Shown piece after piece: positions 1-10,205 of a DNA stretch of 12,545 bases (its first letter is position 1; each line of letters begins with the position of its first letter). Under the pieces are notes generated by a model that saw only the letters and a program-made list of their open reading frames with translations, did no database searches and was not told the DNA's origin. Source of the stretch: STC-74 sp031423995 (GTDB taxonomy: Bacteria; Patescibacteriota; Gracilibacteria; BD1-5; UBA2023); contig JANPGO010000062.1 in NCBI GenBank assembly GCA_031423995.1, positions 1 to 12,545 on the forward strand. Reading direction: 5' to 3'. Position numbers and translations under genes: made by a program.

Positions 1-1
1 C

Positions 2-511
2 GATGCACCCGTGACAGGAAGTACTCCAAAAGCGATTACAGGTGAACTCACAATATTTATCTGAGGAGAGAAAAAAATATTCGATCAGGCTGAATCCGTT
101 CTCTCGATGATGGGAACCAACCTGCAATACATGGGAAAACAGGGGGCTGGTCAGGCCATGAAGCTCGTGAACAATGCGCTCGTCGCCTATTCGATGATCG
201 GACTCTCGGAAGTCATGAAGCTCGGATCATCCATGGGGATCAGGCAGGAGAAGCTCGCTGAAGTCATCAAGACGCTTCCTGTCAGTTCACCCTATATTGC
301 CATGAAGGTAGAAAATCTCGTCCATGATACCTATCCGATGATGTTCTCGCTCGCGAATATGGCGAAGGATATCTCGCTTGCACATGAGGAGATGGGGAAA
401 TATGGACTCTCACTCGATATGCTCGAACTCGTATATAGTCAGTATCAGAAAGGATTACAACAGGGTATCGGAGGATTGGATGTCTCGGCTATTGGAAAAA
501 TTCAGAATTAA
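2..511 (+). CDS. NAD(P)-dependent beta-hydroxyacid dehydrogenase, C-terminal part (partial at 5' end)
   Basis: This is the 3' part of a 3-hydroxyisobutyrate/6-phosphogluconate dehydrogenase-family oxidoreductase; its Rossmann N-terminus lies before the window. The visible 169 residues open with DAPVTGS, the family substrate-binding motif (usually DAPVSGG). Then comes FI-G-GE, where the first Gly of the conserved Gly pair is the TGA codon at 62-64. KLVNN follows, with the family's catalytic lysine at 161-163, and then the all-helical C-terminal domain. The chain ends with TAA at 509-511. In the standard code only the part from 107 would be recognised, which cuts off the DAPVTGS motif. The family oxidises small beta-hydroxyacids or reduces semialdehydes using NAD(P)H; the substrate cannot be told from this part. 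No terminator is obvious downstream. Family assignment is secure, specificity is unknown. Confidence 0.88.
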
Positions 512-634
512 TACCATGAGCACATTTCCGAGTGTTATTTATATTTTCTCTTTTTCATTTCGCATACGCAGAATTCCTTTCAAGCTCATTGTTATGAGAA
601 ATTCATAAATTTATACTCATAATTCTAAGAAAAA

Positions 635-660
635 GGGGTTCCTCCTAACGTCGGAATGAC
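635..660. repeat. REP-like repeat remnant (possible)
   Basis: The segment GGTTCCTCCTAACGTCGG followed by AATGAC resembles the short REP-type repeats found in many bacterial genomes, whose consensus runs GATTCCTCGC...CTCGGAATGAC. Here the centre is degenerate and only one copy is in the window, so the match rests on recall of the general motif. Confidence 0.25.
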
Positions 661-784
661 AAAAAAGGAATAATTTGTGAAAACTGACTAAACATTCACT
701 GATTAAAATTATACGAGAAATATTTCAAAACAATAAGCAATTCATTGTCGTTGTATATATTTGGCCTTCACTGAGGATTACGCT

Positions 785-801
785 AGAATTAGACTAATTC
801 T
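785..801. promoter_or_regulatory. 17-nt perfect palindrome upstream of the giant gene
   Basis: AGAATTAG (785-792) and CTAATTCT (794-801) are exact reverse complements around a single A. The site ends 13 nt before the ATG at 815, where a ribosome or regulator would act. It could be an operator for a dimeric repressor or fold as an RNA hairpin that hides the start. It may also be chance in AT-rich DNA. Confidence 0.35.
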
Positions 802-814
802 TTACAATTTTCTC

Positions 815-3800
815 ATGACTATCCGCAAAGCCGTATCTTTTTTTCTGGTCTTTCTGATCCTGCTCCAGAATCTCTTCCTCGCTCCAATGAGTGTCTCTGC
901 GGCTCCAGATAGTGATGGATCAGCCAATATTGACCTCTACCTTACGCCGACGATCCCATCGAGTTCGATTATCGGACAGAACTTCACGCTCGATGTCGCC
1001 CTCCAGAATCAGAATACTTCTGATGGTGATGGGTATCGTCCAGGAATTATTCTGAATCTCCCCGCTGGAGTATCACTTGTAAGTGCGGGGACGCTCGGTT
1101 CGCCGACACGAACAGTATCGCATGCGAGTGGAACAACCCTTGTTTTTTTCCAGACAACCAATGATGTGCTCCTGAAGTGACTCACTTCTCACTATTCCTT
1201 CACCCTCACATCGAGTAACAGTGCCTGAGTCTTTGTTCCGAAAAACATCGGAGTGCTCGGCTATGTCGATGACAATATCTATGGTCGTGGTCCAGCACCG
1301 TCTGGAGCGCCTCCTGGGACACTCACGGGAGGGATAGACTATGCATCAGGCAGTGGTGTGAGTATGGCTGATCCGACCAATCTCACCTTTCCTGCGAATG
1401 TGAATAGCTCGACGAATCTTAGCACCCTCCCATTTATCACACCAACAACCCAATTCACCCCATTTGATGTGACGAAGTCAGAGAGTACCGCGAATCTCAT
1501 CGGAGATTTGGTAACGACGACGCTCACGGTGAAAGGCAATAGTATGGGTTCACTGAAGCACTTTCACCTGCAGGACGTCATTCCTGCGAATCGAGCCTTC
1601 GTTGGATATATCTCGACGACGTGAGCAACCATCTGAGGACTTGCCGTCACCTATGATGCACCGACAGCAGGACAGGCAACCCTCGATATCACTGATATCA
1701 CCGTACCGATGAATACGAATGTGACGATCCAATACCAGACGTTCCCTCTTGCGTATACGATCGCATCTTATTCAGGATCTACCCCGGTTCTCGATACGGG
1801 AAGTGTTATCGCGCATGATACAGTTTCCGTGAATACCGTCACGATGCATACTGGTGGACTCGCACTCTCGGGTTGACCGTATAGTCCGACCACCTGGAAC
1901 AATGGAACGTCAGATGTGCTCGTGAATCAGTCGAGCATACTCCCTCCACGATCCGTCAGCACCCACCATCGCTATGCGAATCTCGCAAAGAGTGCTGATA
2001 GAAGTACTGCGGTTGTAGGTGATCTCGTGACCTATACTATTACCCTCAATACGGCGAAAAATGCTGCCTTCACCACCAATGGAAGTGGTACCTATATCAC
2101 TGATATTCTTCCCGATGGGATGGATTTCTCAGGAGCACTCAGTTCATCACTCTCAGGAGCAGGAACTCCATTCACCTTCATTTCTTCGAATACCGATGGG
2201 AACGGTGATACGACGCTTCTCTGGAGACTGAATTCTGGAACTATAGGAGCGGATGCTACTGCGACGATCCGATATCAGGCAATCGTGGATGGACTCTATG
2301 AAGGAGCCGGGGATACTGAGTATGAGAATACTGAGACCCTTGTGAACAGTGCATCATTTTTCGGAACCGTCGGAGATGGAGGCCTCTCAGGAACGTGGGG
2401 AATGACCGATCCAAGTATTATCGATTCCACTATTGCGATCAATAATATCACTGCGACCATCCAGGCGCCGAGTCCGACGACCAAAAAACACCTTATCTCC
2501 GTGACGACCCCAAGTGGTACGGTCTATGACTGGTCCACTGGACTCCCATCATCGATCCCACCAGGATCAGCACTGAGATTTGCAGTGACGATGGATTTCC
2601 CAAATGTGAACTTCATCAACCCTCGCCTTGTTGATGCGTTTCCACTCCTTGCCGGGCCGAATACAAGCGCTTATGATTTTTCCTTCCAGACAGGAACAAC
2701 GCTGAAGGATATCTATAATACATGAGTCCTTTTTAATACAGAAGATGGAGTAAGTCCTGCAACGACCTTTAACTGACTCAGTCTCATTGGAACCGTGATT
2801 CCGAATGCTCCATGGATCTCCATCACCCCTGCGAATAACCTCGAATTCCAACTCGGAACAGGTTCAGGGAAGAAAACTTTCGCCCTTCTCTTCACAGTCA
2901 ATATCCTCGCCACCAAACCTTCTGGAGGTGTCGGGACAACTGGACTTGTACCACTCACGAACTTCGCTTATAGCTCATTCAACGATGATACTGCCACTCC
3001 CAATCCACTTCCCATCATGGAAATCCCCTTCAATGTGAACTTCCCAAGCGTCACTGCCGTGAAGACGGCATCTGGAGGGACCAATGCCGAAGCAGGAAAA
3101 CAGATAGACTATATCGTCACTCTCACCAATTCATGAACTGGGCCTGCCTACCTCGAAAATATCGCCGATACACTTCCTGTGAATATGGACCTCCTCACCG
3201 GTTCGATTATCGCGAGTGGTGCTCTCACGGAACTTTCGAATTCGAGTATTACCCAGTCAGGAAATACACTCATTATCGCATTCGATACAGGAGCTTCGAC
3301 TTGAGGGAGGAGTCTTATCCCGCTCGATACCCCAGGAACTCTGAGTGTGAAGGAAAATATCATTGTCATCCACTATAGTGTCGTTCCGAATACGAATTTC
3401 GTCATCCAATGAGGGGCGAGTCGTACCAATACGGTCACGCTCGACTACTATGCGAGCTCAGGTGCCGTGGCGAATGGTGTGAATAACCTCTGACCCGTCA
3501 CAACGAGTGCGAATATCTCTGTGAAATCTCCAGCCATGTCTCGATCGCTCCTCTCAACAACAGAAGCGGATAGTACGACGAATAATCTCTATATCGGGGA
3601 ACAGGCGACCTATCGTACGATCATCACCCTCCCACAGGGAACATTCAATCTCGCGAACTACGTCGAGACCAATAATGCAAATCTCCTCTTCCTGACTGGA
3701 ATAGTCGTCGCCTACAGTGGATCTCTGAGCTTAACCGGTGTGACGAATTTCAGCGGAGCAACCGTTCCATTTGGGACGATTACCAATAGTGACACTGATC

Positions 3801-6800
3801 CGAGTACTCTCGAAACCATCGTCCTCGATACGACCTACCGTGTGATTAAGACAGCAACCCCAGGAACGAACTACACCAACAATGCAACACTTTCCTACTC
3901 TTCAACATCGCTCGTTGGTCCAGGAGTCGTTGTCAATGTCCGCAAACCAACACTCACGATCACCAAGACTCCGACTCCATCGACGGGAATGGCAGGAGAT
4001 ACGATCCTCTACACGGTCACCGTCAATAATACGAGTGTGAATGCTGATGCCTATGATATTCGAGTCACCGACCTCCTTCCATCGAGTATCTTCGAAAATA
4101 CAGGAAGCCTCACTCTCTGAAGTTATTCTGGAGCCGAATCCAATCTCTTCTCATCGAGTGGCTCTGGGAATGGACTTGCACTCGATCGACTTCCTCCTGG
4201 ATCAGGGGCAACCTTCACTTTCCAGGCAACGGTCAGAAATACCGTACATCCTACAGAAAACTTCGTCAATCGGGTAGACCTCGCCTATGATACCCTTCCA
4301 GCGGATAACTCTCCAGATGAATGGACAGGTGCAACCTTTGCGAATGCGAGCTACACTGTGAATGATATCACTCTTGCGCATACGATTACCTCTACGACCC
4401 TTGCAGATACGACATCAGCACTCTTCAGTGGAGCAATTGTCGATCTCGCTATTGGTGAGGGAGTCACCTATAGAACGGATATCACCATTCCACAGTCAAC
4501 CTTCACCGGATTCACGATCACCCAGACTCTCCCTGCAGGGATGAAATTTCTCTCAGGATATATTCTCGTCGATGGGGTCAAATCACATACCCTCACGAGT
4601 ATATCTATCAGTCCACAAAATATTGTCACATTTACTCTCTGAGATGTCGATAATACAGGAACCGGATCAGGAAGTGGTATGACACTCGTGACTGATGCAG
4701 TCGTTCTCGACCATACAGGAAATACCGCAGGATGAGTCAATCCATCGAATCTTGTCGTCAACTACGGGTCGAATACAAAATCCTTCATACGAAATGTAGA
4801 AGTTGTAGAACCAACCCTCTCTGTCGTGAAGGCATATTCTATCACCTCTGGTGATGCGGGTGATACGCTTCCAACGACGGTGACCGTTACCAATGCTGGA
4901 AGTGTGACTGCCTATGATGTCGTCCTGACTGACCTCACTCCATCCCAGCTCACGGCTGGAGTTGGCTACAGTGGAACCATCGCTATCGGGACGCTGAATC
5001 CAGGAGACTCACGAATCTATACCTATAATTCGACGATCAATTCGAGTGTCTATCCTGCTGACATCCTCACAGGAACGGCGAGTATCCTCTATACATCATA
5101 CCCATGAACTCCAACCGATGGAGAACGAATCTATACTGCTATAGATACCGACTTTGTCACAATCGTGAACTCTGGATCTGTCGTTCTCACTCGTCTAAGT
5201 CCTCAGTCAGAGACTGTAGGTGATAGTGTCCACTATCAGATCCAAGTACCAATATCAGAGGGAAGTACGCATACCCTTGATCTCACGAATACGATTCCAG
5301 CTGGTATGGTGGTGCTTCCGAGTTCAGTCCAGATTTCTACAACTTCGGGGCTCTCCTACAGTGGTACTGTCACACCGAATATCACTCCTTCTTCTACTGG
5401 TATAGTGCAAGGACAATCACAGATACTTACCTACAACTTCACTGATCTCGTCAATACTGATACGAATAATACTTCGACGGAGTACATCACGATTCTCTAC
5501 GATGCAGTCGTACAGGATTCATCTGATACGAACAATGGAAATACTATCATTCATACAGCGAGTGCGAACTATGAGGGTGGACTCATTACCAAGAGTGCAA
5601 GTGCTCTCCCTGTGACAATCGTAGAGCCATACCTCAATATGACCGTTTCGAATAGCTATGTTCGAGGATATACAGTTCCATATACATTCACTCTTACCAA
5701 TACAGGAACCAGTACCGCCTATGATGTAGACCTTTCGACACTCCTTCCAGCAGGAGTCACGTATACTGGAACACTTACTATCACGAATTCTTGAGGCGCT
5801 GTGAATCTCGGGCAATCAGGGAATTCCTTCACCATCGATGCGCTCCCAGTGAATACAGGAAATCCTCTCACCTTCACCATCAATGGTCAAGTGCAGTCAT
5901 GAGCCATCAATGGAACGGTCTATACCCTCACCGGAACAGTCCTTTACACCTCAGAGACAGGATCATATAGTCCAGTTCTGACGAATCCACTCAATACAGA
6001 AAGATCAGGAATCGGATGAGTTGATGATTATAGAGTCTCAGCTCGAACGACATCCTTCACACTCAACCTGGCAATTCTCGGTGAAACAATCGGTGTCGTG
6101 GACCTGAATGGATGAGACGGACTCATCGATGATGTCTTCGAATATACAATCACCCTCACCAATACTGGAACCGTTGCTCTCTCAGGGATTCCAGTCACTC
6201 TCGATATCCCAGCGGGCTTCACGGGCTTCACGAAGATGTCGATCCCAGCCGGCTCAGTTGATCTCTCGACCACTACAGGAGGAGTGAACGGTGCATGATA
6301 CCTCTCTATTTCAGGCGTGAGTATTCCAGTAGGGCAATCTCGTACGATCGTCTACCGAGTGACAGCACTCCATACCCTCAATCCTGGAACGACGATCCCG
6401 ACAACAGCCACTGTCGGCAATAGTGTCGAATGAGCCCTCGGGTGAACACCGAATGTTCCTGTGACGATCAATGCTCCACGATTCATCACAACAGCGCTCG
6501 AAACAGATGTAAATGGATCAACCCTTCTTGATACTGAGGCAATCCATCACACCCTTACGCTAACCAATACTGGGACAGCAACAGGAACAACAGTCGCAGT
6601 ACAGATATCATGGAGTTCTGGTGCGCTTTTCACGACGGGAAGCCTCATCTTCCAGACTGGAACGACCGTGAATACAGGAACACTTATCATCGATGAGATC
6701 AGTCATACGATTCACTTTACGATCCCAGCATTTTGACCAGGAGCGATAGAGACATTCCTCTATGATACACGAGCAAGTGGTTCAGTAGGAACAACGATCG

Positions 6801-8017
6801 TCACCCAGATCTCAGCACTTTCTTCTGAGAGTGTGAGTGCGAGTGGAACGAGTAATATTCTCACGATTGTCGCTCCGACTCCTTCGACAGGAGCAGGTGG
6901 ATGAGGTGGTGGAGGTGGATCGAGTTCTCCAGGAATTCCGACTCCTCCAGTTGTCAGTACACCGACACTTCCTCCTAGTACCGTGACGAATCCTATTCCT
7001 GTTCCACCTACAGAACCAGTCAAGACAAAACCTCCAGTGATAAAATCTCTTCCAACAGATCAGAGCATCATGAATCTCTATCGAGACTATCTCGCGAAAC
7101 TCGCCCGACTCGGTACTCTCAATACTGAGGAGAATACCGCATGAGTTCTCGGTATCACTCGTCCAAAAGTGCTTCCTCAGACAGGAAAATCGATTCTCGA
7201 ACGAGTCAAGATGCTCGTAAATGCGAAGCTCAACCTTGAAGCACCGATCTTCTCCCATGGTGGCAAGGATGTTCGTGAAGATCTCTCCTTCTGGCTCACC
7301 GATGTACCAGAGATAGATCGTGATCGAGATGAGTATATCGTCCTCCCATCCAATGGTATGATCACACCGATTAATGCTGTTCCAGATGCAACGACGGATT
7401 ATTCTCGACTGGTCAGTGGTCGTGAGATTGAGATTAATAAGTATCTCAAATCATGAGTCATGCTCTACCCAGGAACTCACAATTCTGGATATGGATCGAT
7501 AGGGAATACAGTTATCTTCGGACACTCTTCCTACTTCAAGTCTGATTCAGGTCGATACAAGACACACTTCCAGAAGATTATCGAACTCGAAGCAGGGGAA
7601 GAGATATGGATCTACCAGCGGCAAGATGATGGTACCTATCGCAGGTATCGATATGTGACAACCGCTTCTTATGATACCAAGCCGACAGATGTCTCGGTCC
7701 TCGACCCAGGAATCGGAAAGAATCTTACTCTCTTCACCTGTACTCCTATCGGGAATATCACAGGTCGATGGATCGTGAAGGCAAAGTATATCGATGAAGA
7801 AAAGATCACTCTCGAAACGACGTTCTACGGAACGTCACTCTCGAGTACAGAGAAATCATCAGCGAAGGAATTTATCATCTCGCTCAAGTGACTCTCAGCT
7901 TCTGAGAAGAAGGAGAAAATCCTCCAGAAATTCGAAGCCCTTTCGAAAGAAAAGAAAACTCCATACACTCGATACTTTCTCATTCAGCTCGCGAAGAACT
8001 ATGGTGAGATGAAGTAA
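815..8017 (+). CDS. Giant secreted DUF11-repeat protein with LPQTG motif and C-terminal sortase domain
   Basis: One uninterrupted 2400-residue frame once about 27 in-frame TGA codons are read as Gly. Start 815 gives MTIRKAVSFFLVFLILL..., a signal peptide with likely cleavage after SVSA (about residue 28); the TTG at 761 would add an implausible tail before it. The body holds about ten DUF11-like Ig-type units with the pattern GD-x-hydrophobic-YTVTVTNTG...AYDV...LPAG; clear copies begin near residues 400, 760, 925, 1060, 1210, 1345, 1466, 1615, 1772 and 1904. A Gly-run/Pro-rich linker spans about 2024-2085, LPQTG is at 2120-2124, and a sortase domain at about 2165-2335 has GHS (His2237), TLFTCTP (Cys2309) and GRW (Arg2318), the full catalytic triad. 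No C-terminal membrane helix is seen. Likely an exported surface adhesin or stalk that carries its own transpeptidase. Class D/E-like sortase is my best guess. It converges on the GIY-YIG gene. Confidence 0.9.
7172..7186 (+). other. LPQTG sortase-recognition-type motif inside the giant protein
   Basis: Codons ctt-cct-cag-aca-gga encode LPQTG at residues 2120-2124, about 35 residues after the Pro-rich linker and about 115 residues before the catalytic His of the fused sortase. Unlike a standard cell-wall sorting signal, it is followed by charged helical sequence (KSILERVKML) and not by a membrane helix and basic tail. Confidence 0.6.
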
Positions 8018-8045
8018 AAAAGACCTCCTTAAATGGAGGTTTTTA
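8018..8045. terminator. Bidirectional intrinsic terminator between convergent genes
   Basis: ACCTCC (8023-8028) pairs with GGAGGT (8035-8040) around a 6-nt loop. The stem is flanked by A-rich sequence on the left (8016-8021) and a T-tract on the right (8040-8044), so it can end transcription from both sides. It follows the TAA of the giant gene directly, and the stop codon of the opposing gene lies in the loop. Confidence 0.85.
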
Positions 8046-8280
8046 GTATTAGTATTTCTTTTTGTGCTCGCGACAGTTTCTTGATCGCATACTCTCGTTT
8101 TTTTGCTTCACTTTCTGTAGCGTATTCTTCTTTATAAATAAGAACAACAGGTATCCTCCCACGAGTATACTTCGCTCACTTTCCACTATTGTGTACTTTG
8201 ATACGATTCTCGAGACTATTGGTATACCCTGTATAGTATGTATTATCAGAACATCGAAGGATGTAGGTAAAGTGGGACAT
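8029..8280 (-). CDS. GIY-YIG nuclease superfamily protein (UPF0213/YhbQ-like)
   Basis: An 83-aa protein, the usual size for the UPF0213 branch of the GIY-YIG superfamily. It starts MSHFTYILRCSDNTYYTGYT, the YIL...YTG form of the GIY-YIG core. LENRIKVHN follows with the conserved Arg (residue 26), then GKGAKYTRGRIPV, and a SEAKKREYAIKK helix where the metal-binding Glu of the family is expected. The second Gly of GKG is a TGA codon (8176-8178) and is almost invariant in this family, so it is strong evidence for UGA = Gly. The TAA stop (8029-8031) sits in the loop of the shared terminator. It lies 60 nt downstream of the DUF817 gene, so it may be co-transcribed. No clear Shine-Dalgarno. The cellular role of this branch is poorly defined. 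Confidence 0.92.
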
Positions 8281-8286
8281 TTAGTA

Positions 8287-8314
8287 GGAAGTAGGAGAAA
8301 GGAAGTAGGAGAAA
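8287..8314. repeat. Two perfect tandem copies of a 14-bp unit
   Basis: GGAAGTAGGAGAAA occurs at 8287-8300 and again at 8301-8314 without mismatch. It sits just upstream of the GIY-YIG start codon, where the transcript reads as a pyrimidine-rich TTTCTCCTACTTCC doublet. It could be a slippage product. Confidence 0.7.
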
Positions 8315-8340
8315 GATGGAAAAATTGGGAAAGATTAGAT

Positions 8341-9141
8341 TTAGATTTTCTGTATTTTTGAATGATCAGTATATTTCCTCGGAGGATGAATCAGTGAGAC
8401 GAGCACGAAGCTAATAATCATAAGGAGAAACCATGCACCAATTTTCTGAGGATTGACCATGAATCCACCGTAAACATTGGATGGATAAATCCATGTTCGT
8501 GTGAATGTTCCGATATTTTCAGTGATCCAGATAACGAAAGCAACAAGAGAAAAGCCAAGAATGAGATTCATCGAGTAGTACACTTTTCCAGGTTTAAAAT
8601 ATACTCGTGTCCGACCATAAATAAAGAGAATGCAGCAGAATATGATGTACCGCATATCCCAGATAAAATGATGGGTGAAGAAGTTGATATAGATAGCGAG
8701 AGCAATGAGGACTGTAGAGAGTCTCTTCGGATAGTTCTCGAACCGGAACTCGAATATCCGCCACACACGGGCGATATAGCTCCCGACAGCAGAATACATG
8801 AATCCTGCAAAGAACGGAACATGCATGATCCCGAGAGTGAAAACTCATGGATATGACCATGATCCGATCGATGGATGTGTCTTGAAAATCTCCATCACCA
8901 TAGCGACGATATGGAATATCGCGATCACACCGACTTCTCTCCAGGACTCGAGCCGAGTCACTATCAGAAATATCTGGAAAGTGATAGCTGCGAGAAAGAG
9001 AAAATCATATCGATATATAATCCCCTCGAGTGGATAGGAGTATTTCGTGAGAACGATCATGAAGACAAGAAAGAATCCAAAAATACAGGCATATGCCTGT
9101 CGGTAGATGAAGATGAGAAAGTCATGAAAGTATAATCTCAT
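8341..9141 (-). CDS. DUF817/YoaT-like integral membrane protein
   Basis: A 266-aa protein, matching the typical length of DUF817 (Bacillus YoaT-type) proteins. About eight hydrophobic helices are visible, near residues 17-33, 45-61, 70-86, 100-122, 140-156, 162-177, 188-206 and 234-253. Family landmarks are GSWSYP (93-98), GFMYSAVGSYIARVWR, NFFTHHFIWDMRY with its His-His and Asp/Arg residues, WITENIGTF, and KIGAWFLLM near the end. One TGA codon (8845-8847) follows GSWSYP and joins the two halves that the standard code would split. The start at 9141 has an AGGA Shine-Dalgarno 7 nt upstream, and the upstream gene's TAG ends one base before it, so the two are translationally linked. The family's function is unknown; the conserved His and Asp in or near the membrane hint at metal binding or catalysis, which is inference. 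Confidence 0.88.
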
Positions 9142-9142
9142 A

Positions 9143-9484
9143 CTATTTCCTGAGGATTTCTATATCAGTGATATATCTTATCAGAGCTTCTTTATCTTCT
9201 TTATAGGTGAGAAATAGAGAAATCCCACTCGATGGGATAAGAGCTTGTTTATTATTACGATTGGGATGAGAGTATGTTTTAATTGTTTTAGAATTACCGG
9301 AGAGGCTAGACAATTTTATCTCGAAATTATTTCTCATGAGATTTCCTATTTCTTGTATCAAGTTGCGTCTTTTTTGATTAATAATACCAAATTCTTCCTC
9401 TATATAGAAAGACTGAGCTTGCCATCTCTCTATATATGCGTTTATCTTTTCTTTTACAGTTGTGGTTATTCTTACTATAAACAT
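9143..9484 (-). CDS. Unrecognised 113-aa protein, possibly with an N-terminal membrane segment
   Basis: I do not recognise a family. The chain starts MFIVRITTTVKEKINAYIE and is rich in charged helical sequence to about residue 60 (including NQKRRNLIQEIGNLMRNN), followed by a Ser/Asn-rich segment (SSLSGNSKTIKTYSHPNRNN) and a second helical part. The RR-x-LI-x-x-x-x-NL pattern recalls LemA-type proteins, but only faintly. The frame stays open upstream of 9484 to a stop at 9542-9544 if one TGA is read as Gly; this extension is strongly hydrophobic but has no ATG, GTG or TTG. The true start could therefore be an unusual codon, or the hydrophobic part is AT-rich leader. No Shine-Dalgarno precedes 9484. 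It is the first gene of an operon with the DUF817 gene, 1 nt apart. Confidence 0.65.
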   Translation of the reverse strand: MFIVRITTTVKEKINAYIERWQAQSFYIEEEFGIINQKRRNLIQEIGNLMRNNFEIKLSSLSGNSKTIKTYSHPNRNNKQALIPSSGISLFLTYKEDKEALIRYITDIEILRK

Positions 9485-9545
9485 GAGGTCAGTATAAAAA
9501 AATCAAAGCGAAATGCAAAAAAGTATTAAAATATAAATAATTTAA

Positions 9546-9573
9546 TTGACAATCAATGAGAAAGTAATATGTT
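9546..9573 (+). promoter_or_regulatory. Candidate sigma-70-type promoter for the methyltransferase gene
   Basis: A consensus -35 box TTGACA (9546-9551) is followed after 16 nt by TATGTT (9568-9573), four of six matches to a -10 box. It lies about 70 nt before the methyltransferase start, in the gap between divergent genes. Confidence 0.4.
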
Positions 9574-9642
9574 ACTATTATTTTATAGTCTATCGATTAT
9601 CATTTTATGTCATGAATTGGTACTTAGTGAAGTGCTGAAGAT

Positions 9643-10197
9643 ATGGAGAAGTGGGCTAAATTTTCTGCAGAAGGTAAATGACTCTTTAAAGACCAGAATC
9701 CTCATTTATGTAAGCTATTAGCTCCAGTAATTGAGAGGTTACGAATGGAAGTAGGAAGTAGGGCAATTAGAATTTTGGATTTATGATGTTGAGATGGGAG
9801 AATTCTCAAATTACTTCCAGAATCATGATGACCCTATGAATATACTTGAGTTGATACGAGTGATTTATTGCAACTCGCAAGACAAAATTCAAATACATTA
9901 GATTGATCGAGGTATACATTCCATGATGGTAATGCTGTAGACTATGTATCCTCTCAATGAGGATCTGAATCTTTCGATCTTATACTTCTCATTCAATTTT
10001 TACATTACACAAATGAGTGAAAGGTACCCGAATTTGTACGATCACTTTATTCTATTCTTTCAAAAAATGGCTTCTTATTTTATTATATGAATGATAGGTA
10101 TTATCATGAAACACCATTAGTAGAAACAATAAAAAAGTTACCATTTATATATTCTAAAGCATATTTGCAATGGGTTATTGCTAAGAAAATGAGTTAA
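9643..10197 (+). CDS. Class I SAM-dependent methyltransferase (UGA-rich)
   Basis: This 184-aa protein is invisible under the standard code because nine TGA codons interrupt it (9679, 9784, 9790, 9826, 9829, 9847, 9904, 9958, 10018). Read as Gly it gives ILDLGCGDGRIL (residues 44-55), the SAM-binding motif I; the TGA codons supply Gly48 and Gly50 of the G-x-G. The acidic motif II residue is Asp71 in GVDTSDLLQLAR, and FDLILLIQFLHY (from residue 111) matches motif IV. The C-terminus has the usual LSKNGFLFYYM strand. An in-frame TAG at 9625-9627 bounds the frame and ATG 9643 is the first start after it; the ribosome site is weak. TAA stop at 10195-10197. The substrate is unknown; small size suggests a Methyltransf_11/25-type enzyme. 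The gene is AT-rich, unlike the adjoining ABC-F gene, and stands alone. Confidence 0.9.
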
Positions 10198-10205
10198 TAG
10201 ATTCA

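Larger units (their letters stand above)
512..814. other. AT-rich intergenic spacer before the giant gene
   Basis: This 303-nt stretch holds no gene I can support. It contains a weak 5-bp hairpin (CTCAT-TGTT-ATGAG, 585-598) without a T-tract, a REP-like remnant at about 635-660, and a perfect 17-nt palindrome at 785-801. I found no convincing paired -35/-10 promoter and no Shine-Dalgarno sequence before the start at 815. Confidence 0.5.

Noticed and set aside
815..8017. A decayed pseudogene broken by about 27 stops
   Set aside because: All interruptions are TGA, none TAA or TAG, the frame never shifts over 7.2 kb, and the same is seen in conserved neighbours; recoding explains it better.
8287..8314. 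CRISPR repeat
   Set aside because: Only two directly adjacent 14-bp copies with no spacers.
8062..8361. Plus-strand frame opposite the GIY-YIG gene
   Set aside because: The minus strand encodes a clear GIY-YIG protein; this frame is its shadow.
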